Assembly (NCBI GenBank): GCA_902780455.1
Contig: CACZFO010000023.1
Span: 1 to 42,341, forward strand
Origin: an uncultured Bacteroidia bacterium
GTDB lineage: Bacteria > Bacteroidota > Bacteroidia > Bacteroidales > UBA932
DNA: 42,341 nt
Direction of reading: 5' to 3'
Part shown: one piece after another, positions 1-7,902 of the stretch
Layout of the letters: the number at the start of each line of letters is the position of its first letter
Position numbering within the stretch: the first letter of the stretch is position 1
Made by a program: the position numbers and the translations under genes
The notes under the pieces: generated by a model
What the model saw: the letters and a program-made list of their open reading frames with translations, nothing else
Database searches by the model: none
What the model was told of the DNA's origin: nothing

Positions 1-927
1 CAACAGGCTGATATACAGGTTATTCAGAAGCAGATTGCCTATAGATGAGAACAGCCCGGTATCGGCATAGACTGCCGGGGAGAAGAAGTTGGTGGAATAG
101 GCACACCTGCCTCCCAGCCACAGGGCCACAAGCCTCAGGGCAGTTATCCCAAGCAGATAGAGCAGCAGCCTTGGAACAGTCCTTTTCCTGAAAAGGAAGA
201 AGACCACCAGCAAGGTTGCAAAAAACAGCGAGAGCCACACAAGGGGGCTCACCGCAACAGGTTTGGAGGCAGAAGCGTCTGCAACGAGCATGAACAGAGG
301 CTCTCCGTCCTTTGCCTTGATTTCCGCACCGCAGCTTTCCAGTGCCAGCGGAAGGATGTCGTAACCGTCAGGAACTCCCAGCTTGGAATTGATGGTGCCT
401 ACATCCAGGGCCTGCGCCACCTGGCTGTCTGTCTTGACCAGAAGTCCGGCTATAACCCTCAGGTCGTCTTTCATGTAAGACTTGATCAGGTACCAGCTGC
501 TGCCTATGCTCTCAAACTGCTGCTTGCCGGAAAGATAGGAGAACGGATATATGAACCGCCCCTGTCCGTCGAGATAGTGTTCCGCACGGTAAACCTGGTA
601 TATGGAACCTGGAGAAAGCTCGTCGTTTGCAAAAGGGAACTGATGCACCCAGCTCTGGAGCGTATCGGAGTGGTAACGGTAGATGACCATGTCCGAAGGA
701 AGGTCCTTCAGTTCCACCCACTCGGAGGCAGGAACGTCCAAAGCCCTGAAAGCATATTCATCCAGCTTGCTCTCCCTTTGATGCAGTTTCTTCTGCAGAG
801 ACTGGGCTACCGAAGAGAAATCGGAATAGCGCTGCCTGCCCATGAACGAAAGCAGTAGGCAGACGGCCGACAGGAGAAAAGTCAGCAACAGGACATTCCG
901 CTTTATGAATTCATAAATTCTCTTCAT
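1..927 (-). CDS. Large membrane sensor protein, N-terminal part (probable histidine kinase), runs off window
   Basis: An open frame starts at ATG 927 and continues without a stop to the window edge, about 309 codons. It begins MKRIYEFIKRNVLLLTFLLS, giving one membrane helix (about residues 10-29). An extracytoplasmic segment of roughly 200 residues follows, and then at least two more hydrophobic helices (starting near SPLVWLSLFF and RLLLYLLGIT). This layout matches the N-terminus of large Bacteroidales membrane sensor kinases, but the catalytic part would lie outside the window, so the kinase assignment is inference. It starts 9 nt after the rlmH stop on the same strand and is probably co-transcribed with rlmH. 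The NtrC-like regulator 1 kb away could be its partner; nothing here proves it. Confidence 0.6.
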   Translation of the reverse strand, partial: MKRIYEFIKRNVLLLTFLLSAVCLLLSFMGRQRYSDFSSVAQSLQKKLHQRESKLDEYAFRALDVPASEWVELKDLPSDMVIYRYHSDTLQSWVHQFPFANDELSPGSIYQVYRAEHYLDGQGRFIYPFSYLSGKQQFESIGSSWYLIKSYMKDDLRVIAGLLVKTDSQVAQALDVGTINSKLGVPDGYDILPLALESCGAEIKAKDGEPLFMLVADASASKPVAVSPLVWLSLFFATLLVVFFLFRKRTVPRLLLYLLGITALRLVALWLGGRCAYSTNFFSPAVYADTGLFSSIGNLLLNNLYISLL

Positions 928-936
928 CGCACGCAA

Positions 937-1428
937 TCAGGCATGATGGTAAGGCTCGCCCTTAATGATGGTAAAAGCCCTGTAGAGCTGCTCTATGAAG
1001 ATGAGCCTCACGATCTGATGAGAAAAGGTCATCTTGGAAAGGGACAGCATCCCCTGGGCAGCCTTGTAGACAGCATCCGAGAACCCGTAGGCTCCCCCTA
1101 TTACAAAACATATTTCCCTGTCCATGTAAGAAAGCTTCTCAAGTGAACTCGCCCAGTCCACAGAAGTGAAACTGTCTCCCCTCTCGTCCAGAAGGACTAT
1201 GTGCTTCTTGCCGGAAACCTTGCCGCCTGAAATTCCGAGTTCCTTGAGGATGAGTTCACCTTCTTTCTCCCTGATCTGTTCCCTGGTCAGGGAAGAAACC
1301 CCTTTAAGGGCAGGGATGTACACAGCAGAGAACCTGCAGTAATGCTTGAGCCGGGAGGCATAGATACCCATCCCCTCTTCAACAAAGGAGAAATCGGTCT
1401 TTCCTATGCAAACCAGAGTTATCTTCAT
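937..1428 (-). CDS. rlmH: 23S rRNA (pseudouridine-1915-N3)-methyltransferase RlmH
   Basis: A 163-residue SPOUT-family protein, close to the usual 155-160. It uses S-adenosylmethionine to methylate the N3 position of pseudouridine 1915 in helix 69 of 23S rRNA, probably on assembled 70S ribosomes. The family signatures are clear: start MKITLVCIGKT, the LLDERG loop in the middle, the cofactor-knot motif FVIGGAYGFSD, and a C-terminus containing SLSKMTFSHQIVRL and ending GEPYHHA. A candidate -7 box TAAATTTG (minus strand, 1454-1447) lies about 18 nt upstream of ATG 1428. The sensor gene follows after 9 nt, so the two probably form an operon. Confidence 0.95.
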   Translation of the reverse strand: MKITLVCIGKTDFSFVEEGMGIYASRLKHYCRFSAVYIPALKGVSSLTREQIREKEGELILKELGISGGKVSGKKHIVLLDERGDSFTSVDWASSLEKLSYMDREICFVIGGAYGFSDAVYKAAQGMLSLSKMTFSHQIVRLIFIEQLYRAFTIIKGEPYHHA

Positions 1429-1446
1429 CAGCTGTCAAGACTATCG

Positions 1447-1454
1447 CAAATTTA
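1447..1454 (-). promoter_or_regulatory. Candidate rlmH promoter -7 box
   Basis: TAAATTTG on the minus strand fits the Bacteroidota -7 consensus TAnnTTTG and lies 18 nt upstream of the rlmH start. No TTG element is seen at the expected 19-21 nt spacing, so support is moderate. Confidence 0.45.
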
Positions 1455-1518
1455 GCATTATTTAATGAAAATGGCTTGATTTTTGTGGCTTTTTTGCCTC
1501 GTTTGCACACCATTCCTA

Positions 1519-1953
1519 ATGAAAAGATTTTTTGGAAATATCATATTGTCCTTATCGCCGATAATCCTGTGGGCCATGTTATATCCGGCAGTTCCCTCTC
1601 AGACAAGGACTCCTCAGAATTCCGGGGGAGATGTATTCATACCAATAGCCAAGTACATCCAGAAGGGCGATTCAGACCGTCTCTCCGCCTGGTTTGCAGA
1701 GAATCTGGAAATCGAGATCTTTGGAAACAAGAACGAGTGCTCACGTACCCAGGCCACCCAGATAATCAAGAACTTCTTTTCCCAGCATACCCCAAAAACG
1801 TTCTCCGTCATACACAAAAGCGGGAACCCTCCTATGAAATACGCCATAGGAAACCTCAACACCGGTTCTGAAGTATTCCGTGTAGTACTGCTGGTAAGGA
1901 CAAATCCGGGAACACCCCAGATTCTCAGGATAAGGATTGAGAAAACATCCTAG
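1519..1953 (+). CDS. DUF4783 secreted protein
   Basis: ATG 1519 opens a 144-residue protein beginning MKRFFGNIILSLSPIILWA, a plausible signal peptide. The mature part (FIPIAKYIQKGDSDRLSAWF, then NECSRTQATQIIKNFF, then FSVIHKSG and MKYAIGNL) matches my memory of DUF4783, a Bacteroidota family that resembles an NTF2-like fold. No biochemical role is known to me. An upstream TTG at 1483 extends the frame, but the ATG gives the proper signal peptide. The gene stands alone on the + strand between minus-strand genes, and its last 4 nt overlap the end of the convergent response-regulator gene. Confidence 0.8.
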   Translation: MKRFFGNIILSLSPIILWAMLYPAVPSQTRTPQNSGGDVFIPIAKYIQKGDSDRLSAWFAENLEIEIFGNKNECSRTQATQIIKNFFSQHTPKTFSVIHKSGNPPMKYAIGNLNTGSEVFRVVLLVRTNPGTPQILRIRIEKTS

Positions 1954-3122
1954 TCTCTGAACATCGGCGCTGCAAATGCCACCACGTCTGCCTTGGTAAT
2001 AGGGTTTCCTCCCAGTATCATAAGACGCTCCACCACATTCCTCAGTTCCCTGATGTTGCCGGTCCAGGAATGTTTCTTCAGTTCTTCTATGGCGTCTTTG
2101 TTGATGCTCCTTTTTCCCATCCCGCTCTCCTTGGATATCTGGTCTATGAAATACTCGGTGAGCAGAGGTATGTCTTCTTTCCTCTCAGAAAGTGAAGGAA
2201 CCCTTATCACAATCACGCTCAGGCGATGATACAGGTCCTCCCTGAAATTCCCCTTCTCTATTTCCTTCGGGATGTTCTTGTTGGTAGCGGCCACTACCCT
2301 GACATTCACGTTGATATCCTTGTCAGAGCCCACCCTGGTAAGCTTGTTCTCCTGGAGCACCCTCAGCACCTTGGCCTGGGCGGAAAGGCTCATGTCGCCT
2401 ATCTCATCCAGGAAGAGGGTCCCGCCGTCTGCCTGCTCGAACTTTCCCTTGTGCTGACGTATGGCGGAAGTGAATGACCCTTTCTCATGGCCGAAGAGCT
2501 CACTCTCTATGAGCTCCCCTGGAATGGCGGCGCAGTTCACCTCTATGAACGGCATCTTGGCCCTGTTGCTCTTTTCGTGGAGCCATCTGGCAACCAGTTC
2601 CTTGCCGGTTCCGTTGGAGCCGGTGATAAGCACCCTGGCATCAGTAGGAGCCACCCTGTCTATCATGTCCTTGACCTCCATGATGGCCTTGGAATTTCCA
2701 ACTATCTCCTGAACAGAAGAAGAAGCGATCTTTTTCTTGAGGGTCTTGTTCTCCTTGACAACATCAGAATGGTCCGTAGCGTTCTTGACCGTGATGAGGA
2801 TCCTGTTGAGGTCCAGAGGCTTGGATACAAAATCGTAAGCTCCTTCCTTTATGCACTTTACTGCGGTTTCTATGTCGCCGTGGCCGGATATCATCACAAT
2901 GGCGCTCTCCACGCCTTCAGCAACCATCTTTTCCAGGACTTCCATTCCGTCCATTCCAGGCATCTTGATATCGCAGAAGATGACATCGTATTTTCCTTCC
3001 ATGGCCTTCTGAAGGCCTGATTTTCCGTCTTCCGCAAGATCCACCTGGTATCCCTCGTCATCAAGTATGTCCTTGAGGGCAAGGCGGATGCTTTTCTCGT
3101 CGTCTATAATAAGAATCTTCAT
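1950..3122 (-). CDS. NtrC-family response regulator (REC + AAA+), no C-terminal HTH
   Basis: A 390-residue protein. Residues 1-115 form a receiver domain (DD at 7-8, phospho-acceptor D51 in FCDIKMPGMDG, K101 in SKPLD). Residues about 138-370 form a sigma-54 activator type AAA+ ATPase with Walker A GSNGTGKE (168-175) and Walker B LFLDEIG (236-242). The sigma-54 contact loop, normally GAFTGA, reads GSFTSA at 215-220. The protein ends MFRD shortly after the ATPase, so the usual Fis-type DNA-binding domain is absent; typical NtrC proteins are 450-470 residues. It starts 6 nt after the cmk stop on the same strand, suggesting co-transcription. It may work with the sensor at the left edge, which is inference. 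Confidence 0.9.
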   Translation of the reverse strand: MKILIIDDEKSIRLALKDILDDEGYQVDLAEDGKSGLQKAMEGKYDVIFCDIKMPGMDGMEVLEKMVAEGVESAIVMISGHGDIETAVKCIKEGAYDFVSKPLDLNRILITVKNATDHSDVVKENKTLKKKIASSSVQEIVGNSKAIMEVKDMIDRVAPTDARVLITGSNGTGKELVARWLHEKSNRAKMPFIEVNCAAIPGELIESELFGHEKGSFTSAIRQHKGKFEQADGGTLFLDEIGDMSLSAQAKVLRVLQENKLTRVGSDKDINVNVRVVAATNKNIPKEIEKGNFREDLYHRLSVIVIRVPSLSERKEDIPLLTEYFIDQISKESGMGKRSINKDAIEELKKHSWTGNIRELRNVVERLMILGGNPITKADVVAFAAPMFRD

Positions 3123-3128
3123 ATCAAA

Positions 3129-3845
3129 TTAAGAAACAGGGTATACAACCTTCAGGTTGAAATTCGGCTCCAGTATGTTGTTGAGCCACTCCACCTCGTC
3201 TTCAAAGGTCATGCTGCTGTTGTCAAGTTCGATGGCATCCTTTGCCCTTGTCAGAGGATCCTTCTCCCGGTGGGAATCTATGTAGTCTCTCTTTTTCAGG
3301 TTCTCCAACACGCTCTCGTAAGTGTCTTTCTCACCCTTCTCCTGGAGTTCCTTGAAACGGCGCATGGCCCTCACCTGCTCGGAAGCCGTCATGAATATCT
3401 TCAGTTCGGCATTCGGGAAGACGGCCGTTCCGATATCCCTTCCGTCCATCACAAGCCCCTTGTCTTCTCCCATCTTCCTGAGCATGACGTTCACAAAATC
3501 CCTCACGAACGGAATCTCGGCAATCTGGCTCACCCTCGAAGATACGGTAGAGGTGCGGATATACTTCTCTATGTTGCTGCCGTTGAGGCAGGTGACGCTG
3601 TCGCCTTTCTTGTTGGTCCGGAAGGTGATCTCCACCTTAGGGAGCACCTTGGCAAGGTTCTCCTTGTCTATGTTGCCCTTGTCGTCTATGAATCCGTTGG
3701 TATAGGCAAAATAGGTAACTGCCCTGTACAGAGCCCCGCTGTCTGCATAGATGTACCCCAGCCCCTTGGCAACAATCTTTGCAAAGGAGCTTTTGCCGGT
3801 AGACGAGTAACCGTCAATAGCGATGATGATTTTTCCGCTTGCCAT
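3129..3845 (-). CDS. cmk: Cytidylate kinase
   Basis: A 238-residue P-loop kinase that transfers phosphate from ATP to CMP/dCMP in pyrimidine nucleotide metabolism. The P-loop is GYSSTGKSS (about residues 12-20), followed by the substrate-site sequence YADSGALYRAVTYFA. The motif VMDGRDIGTAVFPNA is typical of bacterial Cmk, and the lid region is near FKELQEKGEKDTYE. Length is normal (about 225-235). It is the first gene of a unit with the response regulator (6 nt gap) and is divergent from ispH. A -7 box TAAATTTG on the minus strand (3899-3892) lies 46 nt upstream. Confidence 0.95.
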   Translation of the reverse strand: MASGKIIIAIDGYSSTGKSSFAKIVAKGLGYIYADSGALYRAVTYFAYTNGFIDDKGNIDKENLAKVLPKVEITFRTNKKGDSVTCLNGSNIEKYIRTSTVSSRVSQIAEIPFVRDFVNVMLRKMGEDKGLVMDGRDIGTAVFPNAELKIFMTASEQVRAMRRFKELQEKGEKDTYESVLENLKKRDYIDSHREKDPLTRAKDAIELDNSSMTFEDEVEWLNNILEPNFNLKVVYPVS

Positions 3846-3891
3846 AAATCTTCGATTAATGATTCCAATCTGCCTTTCAAGACAGATTATG

Positions 3892-3940
3892 CAAATTTAC
3901 AAAAAATGGACATGCACTGCTCGCGATTCAAGTAATTTTG
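3892..3940. promoter_or_regulatory. Divergent cmk / ispH promoter region
   Basis: The 136-nt gap between cmk and ispH holds two outward-facing -7 boxes: TAAATTTG on the minus strand (3899-3892) towards cmk, and TAATTTTG on the plus strand (3933-3940) towards ispH, 41 nt before ATG 3982. No good TTG -33 element is seen at 19-21 nt for either. Confidence 0.5.
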
Positions 3941-3981
3941 CAATCAGGCACGGATTGCCTATTTTTGGAACCGCATTTGAT

Positions 3982-4884
3982 ATGAGAGTTACGATAGAGA
4001 TAGACAAGGATTCCGGCTTCTGCAACGGAGTAGTAAGGGCAATCAAGACCGCCGAGATGAATCTCGGCAGCCACTCCGAGCTTTACTCACTTGGAGCTAT
4101 CGTACACAACAACTCCGAACTTGACCGTCTGGAGAAGAAGGGCCTGAAGGTCATAGACCTGGAGCAGATGGCCTCACTCTCAGACACTACCGTACTTATC
4201 AGGGCCCACGGAGAACCTCCTTCCACATACGACCTTGCAAAAAGGCACAACATCAATCTCATAGACTGCACATGCCCCGTTGTGCTCCAGCTCCAGAAGA
4301 AGATAGCTGACACGGAGGGACAGATAGTCATCTTCGGCAAGATAGGCCATGCAGAGGTAAACGGACTGGTGGGCAGGGCGGAAGGCCGCGCGGCAGTTGT
4401 CGAGAACATAGACCAGATAGACAAGGTGGACTTCTCAAGACCTGTCAACATCTTTTCCCAGACCACCAAGGACCCGGACGAGTTCGAGCAGGTCTGCAGC
4501 AAGATCAGGGAGAAGATGCCAGACCCTTCGATGCTTACCGTGCACAACACTATTTGCCGCCAGGTTGCCCAGAGGCATTCCAGGCTGAGTGCGTTTGCAC
4601 GGAACCACAATGTCGTGATCTTCGTAAGCGGAAAGGAATCCTCCAACGGCAAGGTGCTCTACGAGCTCTGCAGGCAGAACAATCCGCGCTCCTACAACAT
4701 CCAGTCTCTTGAGCAGATAGACAGGGGCTGGTTCAAAGACGGAGATACCATAGGCGTTTGCGGGGCAACCTCCACCCCTAAATGGCAGCTCACATCTTGC
4801 GCCAGATTTTTAAAAATCCGGCTAAAAAGTTATATTTGCGGCAAATTATACAGTATTCTATATGGCAACTACAGCAGATTTTAA
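3982..4884 (+). CDS. ispH: 4-hydroxy-3-methylbut-2-enyl diphosphate reductase
   Basis: IspH is the last enzyme of the MEP isoprenoid pathway, an Fe-S protein that reduces HMBPP to IPP and DMAPP. From ATG 3982 (MRVTIEIDKDSGFCNGV) the protein has 300 residues. The three cluster cysteines are visible as C14 (GFCNGV), C98 (CTCPVV) and C192 (NTICRQ). The longer upstream frame is not credible because the family N-terminus starts at this ATG. The C-terminus is odd. After the conserved CGATSTPKW the frame continues for about 30 residues (CARFLKIRLKSYICGKLYS...) through an AT-rich stretch that contains the efp promoter, and it overlaps the efp start by 23 nt. The ancestral stop may have been lost. Confidence 0.93.
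   Translation: MRVTIEIDKDSGFCNGVVRAIKTAEMNLGSHSELYSLGAIVHNNSELDRLEKKGLKVIDLEQMASLSDTTVLIRAHGEPPSTYDLAKRHNINLIDCTCPVVLQLQKKIADTEGQIVIFGKIGHAEVNGLVGRAEGRAAVVENIDQIDKVDFSRPVNIFSQTTKDPDEFEQVCSKIREKMPDPSMLTVHNTICRQVAQRHSRLSAFARNHNVVIFVSGKESSNGKVLYELCRQNNPRSYNIQSLEQIDRGWFKDGDTIGVCGATSTPKWQLTSCARFLKIRLKSYICGKLYSILYGNYSRF
4831..4838 (+). promoter_or_regulatory. Candidate efp promoter -7 box
   Basis: TATATTTG followed by C matches the Bacteroidota -7 consensus, 23 nt upstream of efp ATG 4862. It lies inside the 3' end of the ispH frame. An imperfect inverted repeat (GATTTTTA/AAAATC core, 4801-4822) sits just upstream. No TTG is seen at the expected spacing. Confidence 0.5.
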
Positions 4885-5431
4885 GAACGGCATTTTTTTC
4901 CTTTTCAACGATCATCCTTGCCAGCTGGTTTATTTCCAGCATGTTAAACCTGGTAAAGGAAACACTATCGTAAGAACGAAATTCAAGGATCTCCAGACCG
5001 GAAAGCTTCTGGAGCACACATACGGAGCCGGTGAAAGGATAGACCTCGTTTCAGTTGAGAGAAGGCCTTACCAGTTCCTCTATGCAGATGAGTCCGGTTA
5101 CAATTTCATGCATCGCGAAACCTTTGAGCAGGTTCATCTCGACAAGGATTTTGTTGAGAACGCAGACCTCATGAAAGAAGGCCAGAACGTTGAGATGATG
5201 GTATGGGCGGACCATGAAGAGATCCTCACCTGCGAACTTCCTTCCTTTGTAGAACTCGAGGTTACCTATACGGAACCTGCAGTAAAGGGAAACACAGCCT
5301 CTACCAATGCAATGAAAGAAGCTACCCTTGAGACAGGAGCCAAGATCATGGTTCCTCTGTTCATCCAGAACGGCGAGAAGATCAGCGTAAAGGTAGAAGA
5401 CCGCACCTACGGAGAAAGAGTCAAGGATTAA
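4862..5431 (+). CDS. efp: Elongation factor P
   Basis: A 189-residue EF-P, which binds between the P and E sites and promotes peptide bonds at polyproline stretches. The N-terminal KOW-like domain carries the tip loop KPGKGNTI, with K32 at the position that is modified in many bacteria. The two OB-like domains end with the family C-terminal region GAKIMVPLFIQNGEKISVKV and RTYGERVKD. It has its own -7 box inside the end of ispH and is followed by a strong intrinsic terminator, so it is probably a monocistronic gene. Proline-rich products in this window, such as DnaX and the PYGQQ protein, are plausible clients; that is inference. Confidence 0.96.
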   Translation: MATTADFKNGIFFLFNDHPCQLVYFQHVKPGKGNTIVRTKFKDLQTGKLLEHTYGAGERIDLVSVERRPYQFLYADESGYNFMHRETFEQVHLDKDFVENADLMKEGQNVEMMVWADHEEILTCELPSFVELEVTYTEPAVKGNTASTNAMKEATLETGAKIMVPLFIQNGEKISVKVEDRTYGERVKD

Positions 5432-5495
5432 GACGTGCAAGGTCGTACAAACCGGCCTGACGTGCACTCTATACAAGAATTCTTGATTATAGCTG

Positions 5496-5531
5496 ACACC
5501 TGTATGTAAAATTGCATACAGGTGTTTTTTT
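5496..5531 (+). terminator. Intrinsic terminator after efp
   Basis: A perfect 11-bp stem (ACACCTGTATG at 5496-5506 paired with CATACAGGTGT at 5515-5525) with an 8-nt loop is followed directly by a run of T to 5531. Confidence 0.92.
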
Positions 5532-5544
5532 CTCGGATATTGAC

Positions 5545-5552
5545 TATATTTG
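5545..5552 (+). promoter_or_regulatory. Promoter -7 box of the transglutaminase lipoprotein gene
   Basis: TATATTTG lies 32 nt upstream of ATG 5585, just after the efp terminator. The -33 position falls in the terminator T-run and has no clear TTG. Confidence 0.5.
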
Positions 5553-5584
5553 TATTTGGGCAAATTCTAAAATACATCATACTT

Positions 5585-7309
5585 ATGAAAACTTTCCTAT
5601 CATTTCTTTCAACGGCACTGATTGCCTTCTCCACATTGCTTTTCACAAGATGCTCCTCAGAAGTTCCAGCCACGGAGCCTAAGCTTGACGAAGCAACTTT
5701 GGACGAACTGATTGAAAACGGCAACTTCAAAAGAGCCAACCAGCTGATCAGCGCAGCTGAAAAGGTTGACTCACTGTCCGAATCAGACAGATACCTGATA
5801 AATTTTGAGAAAGACAAGATGCAGAGGATCCTCGGCGATTTCTCCCTCACCGAACCCGAGGTCCTGGAATATGTGAAGAAGTACATTCCTAACGCAGACG
5901 CTGCCATGATAGAAGGTTGGGTTGCGTCAAAAGTACTGGAAGCAAAGAATATAGACGGAGTCCGCAGATTTTTCCGCAAGGGCCCTTCAAACCTGTTCCT
6001 GGTTGACCCGGCATGTGCCGCTGCCAAGGAAGCCGTAGACGGTCCGGAGACCGGAACCACCGGGGAATTCCTCAAAGGATACCTCCCTAAGGTCATCTCC
6101 GATGCAGCATTCCAGCAGGTATGGAGCAAGGATGTCCGCACAAGTTCCTATGTAGACCCTGTAGACATGACCATCCACGTACGCATGAGAGTGATGCCGG
6201 ATGCAGTACCTGCAGGAGAAGTGGTTAGGATGTGGCTGCCATACCCTAAAGAAAAGGACAGGCAGAAGAACATCGAACTCAAGAGGGTGTATGTCGGCTA
6301 CAACTCCAACTACAAAGACCTTGAACTTCCTGAATTGAAACCTGTCATCAAGATCAGGGGCCTCAATACCAAAATCTACAAGGACGAGAGTCTCGGATAT
6401 GCAACCGCAACCTCAGACGGAACCCTGGCATCCAAGTTCTTTGAGGACGGTTCACAGATAAAGGGAAACGAAAGCGCCTACATGGCAGACGGATACATCA
6501 TTTCCGCTCCGGATGCTGCAAGAAGAAGCATCTACTTTGAGATGGTATCCAATGGCAAAGACACTCTGAAGGCCGGTTTTGATCTGAGCTTCACTTCATA
6601 CAACCAGTATTTTGCCAACCTGGAAGACCAGATCAAGCCTTATGACACCACATCGCTGATATACAAGACATACACGGCAGAGAGGGAAAGGCACATAGTC
6701 TTCACCCCGAAGATCAGGCAGCTTGCAGACAGCCTTACCGCCGGAGTTACCGAGCCGTACGAGAAGGTAAAGAGGATCTGGTGCTGGGTAACTGAAAACA
6801 TTCCTTGGGCAGGCGCAAGAGACTACTCCACCATTCCTAACATTCCTATGTATGTTCTGGACAACATGCACGGAGACTGCGGCCAGGTATCGCTGCTGTT
6901 CATGACCATGGCCCGCTACAAAGGTGTGCCTGCAAGATGGCAGAGCGGCTGGATGCTACATCCGGGCCACGTGAACCTGCACGACTGGGCAGAGGTTTAC
7001 TATGAAGGAGTCGGCTGGGTTCCTGTAGACCAGAGCTTCGGATACAGCGGAGGAGACACAGACAAGGCAGACACCTCGGCAGTTCTTACAGACGACCAGC
7101 AGATGCTCAAGTTCTTCTTCTCCAGAGGCCTTGACGCTTACAGGCTCATCGTGAACGACGAATACGGCAAATGGGCTCCGCTCTTCCCTGCCAAGATCTA
7201 CCCTCACAACGATGAGGTCGACTTCCAGATGGGAGAAGTTGAATGGAGAGGCGGAAACGTCCTCAACGGAGGCTGGAAGTGCTGGATGGATGTTGACTAC
7301 AATAGATAA
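5585..7309 (+). CDS. Transglutaminase-like lipoprotein
   Basis: A 574-residue protein starting MKTFLSFLSTALIAFSTLLF with a lipobox-like TRC (C23), so probably an outer-membrane or periplasmic lipoprotein. The first 350 residues or so are not recognised. The C-terminal third is a transglutaminase-like (papain-fold) domain with the triad C432 (in HGDCGQVSLLF), H466 (in NLHDWAEVYY) and D482 (in VPVDQSF). Family members are proteases, transglutaminases or amidases, so the reaction cannot be given. ATG 5585 is chosen because it gives the signal peptide; the frame is open further upstream. It heads a run of same-strand envelope genes with short gaps (15 nt to the next). Confidence 0.82.
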   Translation: MKTFLSFLSTALIAFSTLLFTRCSSEVPATEPKLDEATLDELIENGNFKRANQLISAAEKVDSLSESDRYLINFEKDKMQRILGDFSLTEPEVLEYVKKYIPNADAAMIEGWVASKVLEAKNIDGVRRFFRKGPSNLFLVDPACAAAKEAVDGPETGTTGEFLKGYLPKVISDAAFQQVWSKDVRTSSYVDPVDMTIHVRMRVMPDAVPAGEVVRMWLPYPKEKDRQKNIELKRVYVGYNSNYKDLELPELKPVIKIRGLNTKIYKDESLGYATATSDGTLASKFFEDGSQIKGNESAYMADGYIISAPDAARRSIYFEMVSNGKDTLKAGFDLSFTSYNQYFANLEDQIKPYDTTSLIYKTYTAERERHIVFTPKIRQLADSLTAGVTEPYEKVKRIWCWVTENIPWAGARDYSTIPNIPMYVLDNMHGDCGQVSLLFMTMARYKGVPARWQSGWMLHPGHVNLHDWAEVYYEGVGWVPVDQSFGYSGGDTDKADTSAVLTDDQQMLKFFFSRGLDAYRLIVNDEYGKWAPLFPAKIYPHNDEVDFQMGEVEWRGGNVLNGGWKCWMDVDYNR

Positions 7310-7324
7310 CCAATACTTACAACC

Positions 7325-7900
7325 ATGAAATCAAGACATCTGGCAGCTGCACTTCTGGTCCTGCTCCTCTTGCCGGCAGTTTCAAAGGCCCAAAGCGGTA
7401 ACGAAAAACATCTGGCAACCATCCGCGAACATTATTCCGGTGCCATGGAGATGCTCAAAATGAAGTCCGATCCGGAATATCCGGCAAAGGACAAAATCGT
7501 TATAACCTCGGATGAAATGTGGCCCGGCAGCGGACAGCACAACGGAAAAATGGAGATTTTCTTCGGCCTTGACCTGAACCAAGAGAACGACGAGATCCTG
7601 AGATTCCCGAGATTTGCCCGCTACACCTACAATATCGGCAGCCAGGATTACTATTATGAAGTCCTCTATTTAGACGAGGATAACGGCAAGCCGGAAACCA
7701 ACAAGCCGATATTCTTCTATGCCAAAACCAAGGACTATGACGGCAAGATTCACGAGTGCCGTTACTACTGGTGGAACGAAAAGCTGATACAATACATACC
7801 GGGCGATGACACTGAAATGGTCCCTTCTGCCGAAGATGCTTTGAAAGCAGCCAGGATGATATTCCAGATTGCCACAATGAATGACCTCTGGAACTATTGA
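7325..7900 (+). CDS. Secreted protein of unknown function, paralogue 1
   Basis: A 191-residue protein with a signal peptide (MKSRHLAAALLVLLLLPAVS, cleavage probably after KAQ). I do not recognise the family. The mature part is rich in aromatic residues and contains SDEMWPGSGQHNGKMEIFF, then YYYEVLYLDEDNGKPE and ECRYYWWNEKLIQYI. These segments align with the next gene (EMWGGSGPHQEKTEVFY, FYTEILYDEQGKPEFYY, WRFYWNNGKLIRKLV), so the two are tandem duplicates. They lie downstream of the transglutaminase lipoprotein and may belong to the same envelope function; that is inference from position only. Confidence 0.75.
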   Translation: MKSRHLAAALLVLLLLPAVSKAQSGNEKHLATIREHYSGAMEMLKMKSDPEYPAKDKIVITSDEMWPGSGQHNGKMEIFFGLDLNQENDEILRFPRFARYTYNIGSQDYYYEVLYLDEDNGKPETNKPIFFYAKTKDYDGKIHECRYYWWNEKLIQYIPGDDTEMVPSAEDALKAARMIFQIATMNDLWNY

Positions 7901-7902
7901 TT

